This document shows, one piece after another, positions 10,801 to 21,837 of a DNA stretch of 64,000 nt (the first letter of the stretch is position 1; each line of letters begins with the position of its first letter). The DNA is from Oxytricha trifallax. Its lineage: Eukaryota; Ciliophora; Spirotrichea; Sporadotrichida; Oxytrichidae. The notes beneath the pieces were generated by a model. That model searched no databases. It saw only the letters and a list, made by a program, of their open reading frames with translations, and was not told where the DNA came from. A program made the translations under genes and the position numbers. The stretch lies in NCBI GenBank assembly GCA_000711775.1, contig ARYC01003312.1:1-64000 (forward strand). Direction: 5' to 3'.

Positions 10801-11762
10801 ATAAATTTATAAGGAATCATATGTATTTAATTAAATTATTTTAATTTGTCAACTCACTATTAAAAAGATGGATTTATTTAACTTGAGGACATTTTTGGTG
10901 AACATGATTCAAAGTACGATCTAAATAATTGCATTTTTCATTGAATTCTTAAGATTTTATCTAAATTTATTTGTGGTTAAATTAGAGACTTACATAGAGA
11001 ATAGTAAATAGCAAAAATTATAATAAAATTAAATTATTTTTGTCAATGTATTTGCTAAATGCGATCATGTCTCTATATGTATATCACAGTTTATTAGAAA
11101 TTTAGCATTTTAATTTAAGCTTTATAATATTCTGCAAAGGAAAATGTTTCTTTAAATTATATCAATCATAACTGTGATTCCCTGACAAGAAAGTTTTTGG
11201 CTTTAACTAGCTAGTTGTGATGGTTCCAATATTTTTTAAAAGACATTCAAAACCCCTTAATGAATTTTATAAAGTCTTTGATTTTTAGGGTAAAGTTGGG
11301 GGTCTTATTGGGGTTAGTAGAGAAAATGAGGGTTTTATGTGATTTTTATGAATATTTTATGAATTTTAGTTTATTTAAATCAAACAAATTTTATCTACTT
11401 GTTTTGATTATATCTTTTGAACCTTGCTTCTTTAGTGGGTCAAGTATGTCATCTATTGTTTACTGATGATAGTTAGGAGCTCTGACAATTATCATCTCTA
11501 CTATGTTTCTAATTTCTTAGCATACATCTTCTTGCTTTATATGCTTCTAAGCCAAACTAATTGATTGTTTTTCATGCTTTGTACCAAAGTAAGACATACA
11601 TTCAAAACCCCAAAACCCTTTCAGTAGTTTGAATGAGTTTTTGATTGATAAAAGTAGATTATTAGTGCATACTTTATTAGGGTTTTATTGGGTTTATGTA
11701 GAGGTTTAATGTTTAAATATTTGTATTTTAAGTGAGTATAGCAAGAGAGTTTTTAAAATATT

Positions 11763-13214
11763 TCACACAAACATAAGCTTAGAGTCATGTGGCAGTTATC
11801 TGAATCTTATCTTTCTAAGTTGATGTTTGATTGTATCTATTGTTTTTTAATTCTCTTAGCTTGGCTTGATAATAGTTGAGTATGCAAGTTCTCCTGAGAC
11901 CTCCATTTATTTTATTTTTATCGAGATATTGTTTGATTCTCTGCATAGAATCTCTCTCTCCTCTGCAGCTATAGTAATCGTTTCTTGGCATGTCGCTCTC
12001 TATAATTATTACTGCTAGAGCCGAGATATCCCATTAAGTGTCTCCATCTCTCCAATCTTCTCTCTCTGGGAAATATCCAGGAGTGCCGTATACATTTCCT
12101 TATGCAGAGGCTTGCACTCTTGAGCTCTGTTGAAGTCAATAATAAAAACTCTAAGAGGCTGAAAGTTTATCATGATGTTCTCTGGCTTTAAGTCTCTATG
12201 AACATAACCAAGCTTGTGAAGCTCTTCAATCCCCTCAACTATCTGCTATACTATCTAGCCAATTTATCTCTGACATCTATTGTCAGATAAGAATTCTCTG
12301 TAAGTCATTTCAAGTAAAGGAAGCCTGAAGGCTACATAATCTTTACCAAGTAAAATAGCATCAAGCTAGATGATATGCCTGCACTCATTTAACTTTGCCT
12401 TTTAAAGAGCATTATACTCATTAGCAAATTCCATTTAGAAATTGTCATAAGCAAGAAAGTAATTGAATAGATATATTTTGTAAGCATATTAATCATCTGT
12501 AATGACTCTCTTCTCTATTTTTTCTTCAAGAGTGAGGTAGCTTGGCAAGAATCTAAGTCAATAATTTTCAATATGGGAATCTTAATTGCCTCTATTTTAA
12601 ACATGATTTTATTGATCTCAGAGACTGGAAAATTCTTGACTGCTTTCTTCATTTTAACTTACTTCTAGACTTCAACTCTAAGAGACTCCACTGGATTTCT
12701 TGATCTTCTCTTTTAGAGGAATCTATTCCCTGTAGACTCATGAATAAAGACAAAACTTTAATTGTGCTTTTTCTTTAAGTGCACTTTAAGGTCTCTAGTA
12801 TGAGAATATGGCTTATCACAAAACTCACAGACATACTTCCCATCTTTCTTTTAATGCTTGAGATATAACCTTGGCATATCGTTGTGTATATCTCTCAAGT
12901 GTCTTTTATAAGTTGACTTGTAAGGGAAAACTTTATTGCATTCTTTGCATTAATAGTCAACTTTGGCTGATATTTATTAATTCTATGGCTGGTTGTTTAA
13001 CCTCCTCCTCAATTTGCACAGCCTCTTTAATGACCTCCTACTTCATTTATATTTGAATCTCTAAGCTAGACTGGTCAAAGTTGACATAAGTAGGCTCCCA
13101 CTGAGTGCACTGAGTACCAGCGTCTCTGGTCTCTACTTTTCTTGGTTGCTGAAAAGATAATTTTTATTGACTTTACCCAAGTAATGCCGCTCTTCTCAAA
13201 AGGTTAGCGCTCAT
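11763..13214 (-). pseudogene. TBE-C 57-kD zinc-finger/kinase gene, two frameshifts
   Basis: ATG at 13214 (MSANLLRRAALLG), TGA at 11763-11765, 484 codons by length. Two C2H2 fingers (CKECNKVF...H and CEFCDKPY...H), then the kinase half with YVHRDLKPEN, DFN and WDIWALA. One frameshift near 12975 separates the N-terminus from finger 1, and a 1-nt loss near 12541 shifts the linker; together they restore the overall frame. The kinase half is nearly identical to TBE-A. Confidence 0.88.
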
Positions 13215-13417
13215 TTTAGTTTGCTGATATATTTTATTATAATAATGATAAAATATACCTAGAAATACTATAATAGTCGAGTATAAGACACTGTGGTAGA
13301 TTCTCAGCTCAGAGGTAAGAAAATTAAAAAACCATAGAAGACTGTAAGTTGACATATTTTATGAGAATTTTATACATTTTAGTAAATTAAAATACTCCTA
13401 AGGAAGTTTTGTTTCTC

Positions 13418-13468
13418 TAGGAGGTCCTCCAAATCAAGTTTGAACTTAATTTGGAGGACCTCCTAAAA
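13418..13468. repeat. Palindrome in the TBE-C divergent spacer
   Basis: AGGAGGTCCTCCAAATCAAG faces its complement (TTGGAGGACCTCCT) in the gap between the divergent kinase and 22-kD genes. The sequence differs from the TBE-B block but uses the same idea of AGGAGG/CCTCCT inverted units at the same place, so a conserved role is plausible. Confidence 0.5.
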
Positions 13469-13685
13469 TAAATAAACATTATTAGGAGCAATTTAATGGA
13501 GATAGATTGATAAAAATGGAAATCAATCTGTGATACTTGGAGCAAGTTTTTCAATGCTTTTCCTCATATCTTTTCAAGGTTGACCTTCAGTTGGTCCTCC
13601 CTATTTAGTAGTAAGATTTTAATAAACTTCGAATGGATATCCATAATTTTAAATTTCATTAACATTTCTAGAAAAAGGAATCAAG

Positions 13686-14470
13686 ATGGAGCCTATGAAT
13701 GATGCAATGAAGAGAATTTAATCTTAAGATTTAATAGGAAAATTTCGAAGTAAAGAGGACCTCTATAGATACTTGGTATAGCAAGGTAAGCTCTTTATTA
13801 AGATTAATACATCCATAATAGTTGGACTCTTCTTGCCAACTTAGGAGGAAACTAAAATCTCATTCTTAAAAGCCTTACTAAGTGAAGAGAAAAAAGGTTT
13901 TAAGTCTAATGAAATTAGGATGATAGAGATACCTAACAACCCTGAAATCTCTGTAACTAATCTTTATGATGATGCTATGAGTGATCCAGATGTTGCTCTC
14001 TACCTTCCATCAAAGCTGCAACTCTCTAATAAGTTGCCAGAGAGAAAATTCTTCTTCGGTGTTCTTGCAACTCTGAAACCTGAGTACTTAAATGAAGTTA
14101 TATAAGAAGCTCATAAGAAACGCTACAGCATCTCTCCTGAAGAATAGAGAAGCAAGGATTAAAAATAAGCGACACCTGGCTCTAGGAACTACAGAAGCAT
14201 CCATTCATCTCAAGTAAGCTTACCCTTCTAACTTTATAGAAAAACCTGGAACTGCTATATACTTGATGAAAGAGCGCAGCAAATAAACAGAGAGAGAAAG
14301 TCACAAGTAAAGCATAAATTGAGTAAGAGACTCTTCAAAGATTTCTAAAAGCAAGACGAGATGAACATAGATGCAGGACTGGCACTAAGAGAAGAAACAT
14401 GGCCCAAGCAAGCCTTAAGAGGAAGAAAAGAAAGAGAAGCCAAATCCATTTACGGGCAAATTTATATGTA
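13686..14470 (+). pseudogene. TBE-C 22-kD gene, frameshifted
   Basis: Starts MEPMNDAMKRI at 13686 and matches the B copy throughout (KFRSKEDLYRYL, VGLFLP, NNPEISVTNLYDD, FFGVLATLK). A 1-nt insertion near 14150 breaks the frame before the KHPFIS block, and another indel near 14285 breaks the Lys-rich tail. The intron at 14214-14239 keeps both splice sites. The end is set by homology. Confidence 0.82.
14214..14239 (+). other. 26-nt intron in the TBE-C 22-kD gene
   Basis: GTAAG at the donor, CTAAC internally, TATAG at the acceptor. Splicing joins KHPFIS to KKPGTAIYLMKE, the same join as in B, D, E, G and H. Confidence 0.82.
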
Positions 14471-14498
14471 AACTTATTCATTCGTTTAAATCTAAAAC

Positions 14499-15524
14499 TC
14501 ATTTATATACACAAAATCTCCCTTCTCTTGCGCACACTTTAGCTTTATCATCGCTGACTCTCTTAGCAGCACTCTTAATAAAATCGACTGTATCTATCTT
14601 CAAGTCGTGCATCAAGTGAAAGAGTAGAAGTTTCTTGTAGTGGCTTCCAATAACCCCCAATATAATTCAATTCCATTGAACTGAGGACTGTATGGAACAT
14701 TAAATACAGGTGTTATGTTTAGCCTTTCATATTCCCTTCTTGTTTCTTTAGTTTTATGGACAGATAAGTTATCTACAAACAGAATAAACTCTTAGTCGGC
14801 GTACTTATCTCTGAATTATTGCAAAAACTTTATGTATTATTCGGTCTTTATTGAGCGAGGGTGGATAACACAAGTCTCGAGGCCATTATCTTCGCTTATT
14901 CCACCAAGTATAGCATGAGTTTAAACCTTAACTTTTTAATCATATACTTCAATGTTGCTATACCTTTTATACCAAGACCTTGATATGAAGGAATTAAACG
15001 TGAATACTGTCTCATCAGCGTGTATGAACTTAATGTTATTAGTAATAGCCCTCTACATCTAATTGAATATATGATTCAAATTATCCTTATAAAATGGAAC
15101 ATTAAAGTCAATAACTCTCTTAATGCGATTGACTGTCTTGTAAGATATTCCGTTCTTTTTGTATGTTCGCTATAGATTAAGCAGAGATATGAAGCTCAGG
15201 AAATTGGCGATGAAACATCACAGCTCTCTAGGCTAGAAAGAAATGAGCCCAGTATTTAAGAGTCTTATCATTAATAAGATAATCGATATGATGCTGCTAA
15301 AATTTTAGAGGTCTTTTAGGCTTAGAATTAAGCTGCTATGTCTTAAAATTCAATGCTAATAGACAGTGAGACCTCACAGTTGCAGAAGATTTATGGAGTA
15401 GCCTTGCTATAGATGTGTAATAAAGAATAGGTTTGAGTTGATCACTATAATCATCGCAACCATAATGCAACTTAAACAATAAATCTATATACTCACTGTC
15501 ATAAACTGAGCCCAAACCTCGCAT
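14499..15524 (-). pseudogene. TBE-C transposase, two frameshifts
   Basis: ATG at 15524 (MRGLGSVYDSEYID), stop 14499-14501. DDE residues stand in HADETVF, FVDNLS and NGIEL. A 2-nt loss near 15169 breaks the ANIYKKNGIS block, and a 1-nt loss near 14655 follows NGIELYWG, so the total length still divides by three. The N-terminal 62 codons are cleanly open. Confidence 0.87.
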
Positions 15525-17084
15525 ATACTCACTTAAATTACAAATATTTAAACATTAAACCCTACATAAACCCTAATAAAGTATTCACTAATAGTCTACT
15601 TTTATCAATCAAAAACTCAATCAAACTACTGAAAGGGTTTTGGGGTTTTGATTCCCTGTCACTTTCTAATATTATTGCTGCTACTGCCCAAACATCCATT
15701 AAACAGAACCATTAGTCCACTTATTTCTTATTGGGAAGTACCCTGGAGTACCAAGTACTTCTGCCAAAGTAACAATCTCCTTTCTTAAAGCTCTATTGAA
15801 ATCGATAACCACTACTTCTAAAGGGCAAATATTTAACATAACATTTTCAGGCTTCAAATTTCTATGAACATATCCAAGTTCAAGCAACTCCTTAACACCC
15901 TCTATCATATCTGAGAGTATATCGTTTAAATCACCAGGGTACCTATTGTGATAAAGGTAGTCTCTCAGAGTCTTCTCAAATTTCTTTAGCCTTAATGCGA
16001 TGAAACCATAGCTTAAAATAACACCATCGAGCTTAAGCAAATTTTTTCAGTCTTTTCTTTAGGCGTCTCTAAGAACCATGTATTTTTAGCAAACTCCTTT
16101 TAATACTCTTGATTCTTAAGTAGATAGCTGAATGGATACACCTTGTATGCATACTCATCAACTACTTTAAGCTTTTGCAGGCACGTTTATATTCAAGTAA
16201 TTTTCAATACAAGTGCTGAGATCAACTGCATTTAATGCAGGTATATTCACAGCCTTCGCTTAGAAGCATGATAAAATTGTATTACCTGCTGGCTGATTCA
16301 TCGATTCATTTCGCTTCTGTCTCTTGAGTCTCTCTTGCTGCTCTCTTTATGACTCAAGAGTATTAGATTCTTTTTTTGCTGGAACTAGTTTTTAAGTTAC
16401 ATTATCCTGCATTAAAAATTCACTCAATTGATGCTTCTGTATATGCTTCTTTACTTTTGCAGAATGTGTGTCAGACTTCATGCACGTTTTGTATTAGTAC
16501 CTTCCATTAACTTTATCATGCTTGAAATAGATCTTGGCTTTGCCAGAGTGTACCTCTTTAAGGTGTCTCTTCAAGCTTTATTCGATTGAGTAAAGATTCT
16601 AGCAGTCTTCAAATTGATATGTTTTTATCTTTTCAATTTGTTGCTGTTCTTTTAGCTCCTCAACATATTTAATTTTTATTTCAAGTCGTATCTCTGCTCT
16701 ATCCCTCTTATTTTAGATTTCAATTTTAAAGAACTCTGCTTCAAACTCAAGAGCTCTTAGCTCTACTTCCCTATAACATAAATAATTTTAGGATTTTTAG
16801 TTTAGCCAAAGTTTAGCTATGATTATCCTGCTCTCAGAGAGACTGCTTTACGATTTAAGTTAGCCGCCATGTTTAAATTCAAATTTAAATTTCTATTATA
16901 AAGCTCTAATAACCTCTCTAGTTATAGTTACTGTGTAAAGGAGTTGGTACTGCAACAATAATGGTTGATTTTGAAGTGTTAGAAATCATATTTATACTTA
17001 GTTTAAAACTATATATTTTATTATATCATGCTTAATATTTTTAATTTTGGAACCAACTTAATAAAATTCAGTTTAGTACTGGTA

Positions 17085-17235
17085 CCAATTAGGTTTTGAA
17101 CAATTTTGAAACTTTTCCATTAAAACCTCATTAGTTTAAACTTGGTACTAATTAAGTTTTGGTACTATTAAAATGGTACCAATTAAAATTAAACCGAATT
17201 AATACCTGTACTAATAAGATTTAAACAAATTTAGC
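17085..17235. repeat. Spacer repeats of TBE-D
   Basis: Direct and inverted copies of GGTAC(C/T)AATTA(A/G) units lie between the divergent kinase and 22-kD genes of TBE-D. The inverted counterpart in TBE-G lies at about 33590-33770. Each TBE subfamily has its own repeat unit at this position. Confidence 0.5.
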
Positions 17236-17434
17236 ACTAATTTAATGGAACTAAATTAATAAAAATGGAGCTCCATCTCTGCAGTTTGTTACAGCTTCTG
17301 CAAACCTTCTCCACGTATCTTTGCAGGGTTGCCCTTCTATAAGATACCCATATTTAATAGTAAGTTTTTAAATCATAGGATCCAGAAGTCTATAAATTAT
17401 AATTTGAAATTCGTTTATAGGAAGAGGAACAAAG

Positions 17435-18221
17435 ATTGAATCTATAAGTACTGCAATGAAGAGGGTCGAAGCTTAAGAAATGATCTCAAGATTCAGAAGT
17501 AAGGAAGATCTCTATCGATACCTAATTTATATGGTAAGATAACTTGATGACTATTAACAAAATTATACAGTTAGTTTATTCCTTCCAACGATGGAAGGTA
17601 CCAAAATTTTATTCTTGAAAGCAATACTTTGTGAGGAGAAGAAAGCTTTTAAAAATAAAGAGTTAAACTAATAGATATTCCCAACTACCATGAGATTTCC
17701 GTCACAAATCTTTATGAGGATGCCGTGTAAGATGAGGAAGTGATAGTTTACCTTCCCACCAAGAAACAACTCTCTAATAAACTGCAAGAGATGAACATCT
17801 ATTTTGGCGTTCTTGGTACAATAAAAGAGGAGTATCTGAGAGAAATAATTGAAGAAGCTCACAAGAAACGCTATTCAATTTCTCCTGAAGATTAAAAGAA
17901 GCAAGGCATACTTATAAGCGAGGCTTGAGGAGCTAAAGAAACATCCTTACCTCTCTAGTAAGCTTTGACATATAACATTGTAGGGAAATCTGGAACTGGT
18001 ATATTTCTAATGAAAGAGCATGCAAAGGTTCACAGAGAGAGAAAGTCATAGAACATTTATGAAGTGAGCAAGAGACTTTATAAAGATGTTTAAAAGCCAG
18101 AAGATATTAACATAGAAGCATAAGATGGCAGAAAGAGAGGAAACTTAGGGTTTTTCAAGCCTTAAGAAGAAGAAAAAAAAGAGAAGCCTAATCAATCCAT
18201 TTAAGGGTCCATTTAATATGT
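17435..18221 (+). pseudogene. TBE-D 22-kD gene, start codon lost
   Basis: The start position reads ATT (17435-17437) instead of ATG; a second in-frame ATG follows at the MKRV site. Blocks SRFRSKEDLYRYL, FLPTMEGTK, NYHEISVTNLYED and FGVLGTIK are clear, with small shifts around the middle. The intron 17958-17983 is intact (GTAAG...TTGTAG), joining to RKSGTGIFLMKE. The 3' end is set by homology. Confidence 0.8.
17958..17983 (+). other. 26-nt intron in the TBE-D 22-kD gene
   Basis: Same position and phase as in B and C; donor GTAAG, ATAAC internally, acceptor TTGTAG. Confidence 0.82.
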
Positions 18222-18433
18222 GAACTTTTTCATTCATTAAAGTCTAAAACTTATTTCCTTGCACATATCGTAGTCTTATCTTTATTCACTCTCTTGCAAC
18301 TTCTATGTATTAAGTCTACTGTATCGATTGGTAAATCGTGCATTAGATGATACAGCAGCAGCTTCATGTAGTAAGTCTTGATTTAACTCCAGTAAAATTC
18401 AATTCCATTAAATTAAGGGCTATAAGAAGCATT

Positions 18434-18729
18434 ACCCCAAAACCCCAATTCATGCTTAGTCTATGAGTTGATAGTGAATTGACACAAGTTCATTAATGCA
18501 AAAATGCGACGAAGCGACTATTAATAAGGACTAAAGTCGAAGACAAGGTTGATTGAGAGTAGTCGTGACTAGTCTCAACATGAAAGTCAGAGTATACAAC
18601 TACCCTTCACCATTGTCCATTTAGATGGTTGTAATTAAGTCTTGATTACTAAAATTAAATTTTAAATCTTAACTATTAATCAATTAATCAACCACAGTTA
18701 TAATCATATGTCTTAAACTTAAGATTGAA
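18434..18729 (+). repeat. TBE-E left inverted terminal repeat, about 296 bp
   Basis: Begins ACCCCAAAACCCCAATTCAT and pairs with 23349-23646 over nearly its whole length, ending near CTTAAACTTAAGATT. It contains CGACTA, TAGTCG and GACTAGTC units. Confidence 0.9.
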
Positions 18730-18891
18730 GGAGGCGACTAAGTGCAGACTAGCATGACTAGGTAGTCCTGTAAGTATACTGATCATGACTTAGTCGTAGG
18801 TAGTCGTAAAATCGACTATAAATGTACATAGCACTAATAACAATAATGAATCTTCAAACCATAAACACCCTCCACCATTGGTGATTTATGG

Positions 18892-20058
18892 TGACTTGGA
18901 ACAGCATTCACTCATTGCAGGTAAGTATAGTTAAAATGATTAAAGTCGAATCATATATCAACAGACCTATCATACGACTAGTTACAAATTCAAATCACTC
19001 TATTATTATTAGTCTTAACTCAAGTCATTTAGATGAGAGCAGTCAAACTCAAACCACAGATCGACTTTGAAACATTCTACTCATACGTTATGGCAACTGA
19101 AATCCAACATCAAATCTACGACCACTGGTGAATCTGAGTGCAATAGCAAAGTTCTTTAGTGTCTCATACACAAATCTTGACAAGCTGCACAGGTAGTCGA
19201 AGTCATTTTTCAGGAATGGGTTATCGACTAAGACTAGTCGTGAGATTAAATTCAACCTTAGTCATATTAACTTCCTCACCAGCAGTGAAACACTGCACAC
19301 TCAAGCACGAATGAGCCTGAGGGAGAGGTGTATAATGTTCCCAGGTACTTCCCAAAGTGCGAATCAGTGTCACTCACTTGAGGAGACTATACAAGCGCGT
19401 TAAGTAAGATTCAAGAGCATACGTCAAGGAAGGAGGTGGAGCTAGTCGATCCACAAAGACTAGCTAGTCTTAAAATCGAAATCAAGACTAAGAATATGAG
19501 AGGCTGCAACTGACGAAGATCATATTCATTGATGAGACCCTATTCACTTCCTCAACTCGCCTCAATACAACCTGGGCACCTTATGGAGAGAATATAAGAT
19601 TCCCAGACAAGACACATGACTTCGGAGTGTTTGCGCTTCTTGGAGCTATATCAACTGACAAGGGACTTGAAGACTACATTATTAATAAGGGATCAATTAA
19701 GTAAGACTAGTTCATTCTATTAATGCAGCAGTTGAAAGAGAAATATAAGGATCGTCGACTAGTCATATTCATGGATAACCTGCAGGTACACAAGTCAATC
19801 CTTGTAAAGAAGGAGTATGAGCGACCGGATATCATCCCCATATACAGTATCCCTTACTCCCCTGAGTATAATGGAATCGAGAGCACCTTCTTTACAATCA
19901 AGCAGAGCTACAAGAAAGAGATGCTAAGTATAGTACTGAAGGGACTACGACTAGACATCAAATTACTTATAGAAAAGTCGATCTAGTCGGTCGACTAAGA
20001 CTACATTAGAAATTAAGCCAAATATGGCGAGACGCAGATTATGAGTATTAAGTTATGA
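18892..20058 (+). pseudogene. TBE-E DD34E transposase, N-terminal half frameshifted
   Basis: From about 19360 to TGA at 20056-20058 one frame is open and encodes the catalytic core: Asp in FIDET (19531-19533), Asp in FMDN (19774-19776), Glu in NGIE (19879-19881), with 34 residues between the last two. The N-terminal half matches the other TBE transposases in pieces (LRPLVNLSAIAKF, HINFLTSSETL, then RYFPK, then VRISVTHLRRLYKR) in different frames, with shifts near 19341 and 19352 and an earlier one. The start at 18892 is a guess. Several codons overlap the CGACTA motif, such as RLV before FMDN. Confidence 0.82.
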
Positions 20059-20073
20059 TTAGTTTAATTTAAA

Positions 20074-20867
20074 TCACATTCCAGTTATCATCATGATCTT
20101 GTTAGGTGTTCTCTGTTATTGTTCCACCATGAGCATGCTGCCGTCTGCCATCCTCTTTCTCTTAGTCACGTTCGAGAAGCGATTCTAGTCTTAGTCGTGA
20201 GGTATGATGCGATTGCTTAGTCGTTTACCCAACTCATACTATATATGATCTATCTTCTCTCTGACTGTTCTTGCATTCTGCTTCATTAGATAGATAGCCT
20301 TGCCAGGTTTCTCTACATAAGTTAGTCATAGAAATCTTACTTGAAACGAAAGGATGCTTCATGAGCTCACCCAACCAGTCGTCAGAGATCTCGATCTTAT
20401 CAGTCTCGTTCTAGTCTTACCCCTTATTATACCTCACAGTATTAGCATGGTCGATGATTTGCCTTAGGTAGTCTGCTTTGACTGTTCCCAGAACACCAAA
20501 GAAAAAGTCTCTATCTGGTAGTTTACCTGAGTTCAACTCAAGTTCTGGAAGGTACTGCGATACGACTTCATCACCCATAACATCATGGTAGAGATTCTTG
20601 ACTGAGAGCTCTTGGTAGTGAGACACGACCATTCTATTAACCTGGTTTTACCTAAGAGACTTCTTGGTATTATTTAGTAATGTTTTCAGGAAGGCCACCT
20701 TAGTCGAAGCCAGTGGTGGCAGAAAGATGTTCACTATACAAAGTAAGGAACAGCACTTGAATCTTACAGTGAGTGGTTAGGTACTTGTAGAGGTCTTACT
20801 TCAATATGAATCTACCCATAAGCTCCTCGCTTCTTACTAATCGATTCGACTACCCGAATGATTCCAT
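20074..20867 (-). pseudogene. TBE-E 22-kD gene with a 28-nt intron
   Basis: ATG at 20867 (MESFGQSNRLVRSEELMGRF) aligns with MESMNDAMKRVQAQELIQRF of TBE-B. It continues DLYKYLTTHC, then after a frameshift near 20735 VNIFLPPLASTKVAFLKTLL, then MVVSHYQELSVKNLYHDV and FFFGVLGTVKADYLRQII. The intron at 20313-20340 joins KHPFVS to KKPGKAIYLMK. TGA at 20074-20076. One indel is the only clear lesion. The stop lies about 15 nt from the convergent transposase stop. Confidence 0.85.
20313..20340 (-). other. 28-nt intron in the TBE-E 22-kD gene
   Basis: On the minus strand: GTAAG donor, CTAAC internally, TGTAG acceptor. The length is 2 nt longer than in B/C/D, yet the spliced frame is the same, which argues strongly for real splicing. 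Confidence 0.83.
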
Positions 20868-21837
20868 GACTAGTTTAGTAGTCGGACTATATTATAAATG
20901 ACTAGCTAGTCGAAAATGATTCTGATCTTAGTCCTCTAGTCGTTGAACCACTTCTCTAGTCTTTTAAAGATTCTAAAATAACTCTTGAATCCCCTTACTC
21001 AGACTATAACAAACATCACTCAACTTTCAAGCTAAAGAGTGTCCACAAAGAGCAACATCAAATCCAGTGGTCCTCTGCAAATTCCTCGAGATTTAGACCT
21101 CGACTTGAGAGGTTTTAGATTTTTGAGGTTAGTAAAAAACTAGTCGATCAGAATCATAAATGGACAACAAATTTTCCAAAAACACCAGATCCGTCTTAGT
21201 CGTTCTTGATTCTTCGATCAACAATTTATGCTGGATTTTCAAGTAACCAGAGGATTCTTACACTGCAAATTTAGAATCATACTTTCATTATTATTAGTAG
21301 CAGCAGTAGCTGGTTAGGTAGAAAATCTCTCGAAATCTTGGTTCGACTAAGACTAATCGAAGACTAAGTTAACTATAAAAAATTAGCTTTCTACAAGCTT
21401 GAAATCGACTAGCTTAACACTCTATAATTTTGATGTTCTAATGACTCAATTTGTATTAGTAACTATCCTATCTTGATTTTATTAATAGAGGTAGCTGTAC
21501 ATTGCTCTAGACTACCTCTGAAAGAGTGGAATGAAAGTATAGGTTGATTTTGAGTAGTAGAGAAGTATGAATCCAAGAATCGACTAGATAAACTATCAAG
21601 ACTAGTCGTAGGTTTTTCGACTACCTAGTTTTCTCAAGTATAAATTTTTCGACTGACTAGTCGTAGATTTTGAGACTACCCAAGGTGTAAGATTCTTTGA
21701 ATCTTGTAACAAACATCACTTCATTAACACTCACCAACATACCAGCAGGAGTGATAGTATTAGTTGAAAATAAGAGTAAATGATAAGAGTATAAAGCATA
21801 GGAGAGTGCATTGAAAATTAGAGTGTAAGGAGGGATT
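20868..21837. other. TBE-E spacer rich in CGACTA/TAGTCG
   Basis: About 970 bp between the 57-kD stop and the 22-kD start. No gene seen. It holds at least a dozen CGACTA/TAGTCG units, among them a run near 21570-21670 with ACTAGTCGTAGG and TTTCGACTACCTAG, which form imperfect inverted pairs. A promoter for the 22-kD gene is expected at the left edge. Confidence 0.6.

Larger units (their letters stand above)
11603..15650. mobile_element. TBE-C, nested in the kinase gene of TBE-D
   Basis: A 4048-bp element with ends CAAAACCCCAAAACCC (11603) and its complement (to 15650), and ATT at 11600-11602 and 15651-15653. The uninterrupted sequence is seen in TBE-G at about 35150-35165. Subfamily A/C: sub-terminal CTTTCAGTAGTTTGA. 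Order is kinase (-), 22-kD (+), transposase (-), each with frameshifts. Confidence 0.95.
11370..16870 (-). pseudogene. TBE-D kinase gene, interrupted by TBE-C
   Basis: Homologous to the G copy (33938-35400). Starts MAANLNRKAVSL at 16870; the zinc-finger half is frameshifted; the kinase half at 15699-16040 is open. The catalytic loop there reads YVHRNLKPEN, so the HRD Asp is Asn, and DFN replaces DFG. At 15651 the gene is cut by TBE-C and resumes at 11602 downwards with the C-terminal ISLA...HIKKED and LDPLERAKF blocks. Dead by interruption, frameshift and the HRN change. Confidence 0.85.

Noticed and set aside
10861..11247. Left half of TBE-F next to TBE-D
   Set aside because: A weak match (GATGGTTCCAATATTTTTTA against the 22-kD upstream region) is suggestive, but the intervening sequence does not align; not called.
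18888..19070. A separate small gene starting MVTWNSIHSL
   Set aside because: It lies in the transposase 5' region of TBE-E and the downstream homology is in other frames; kept only as an uncertain start of the transposase pseudogene.
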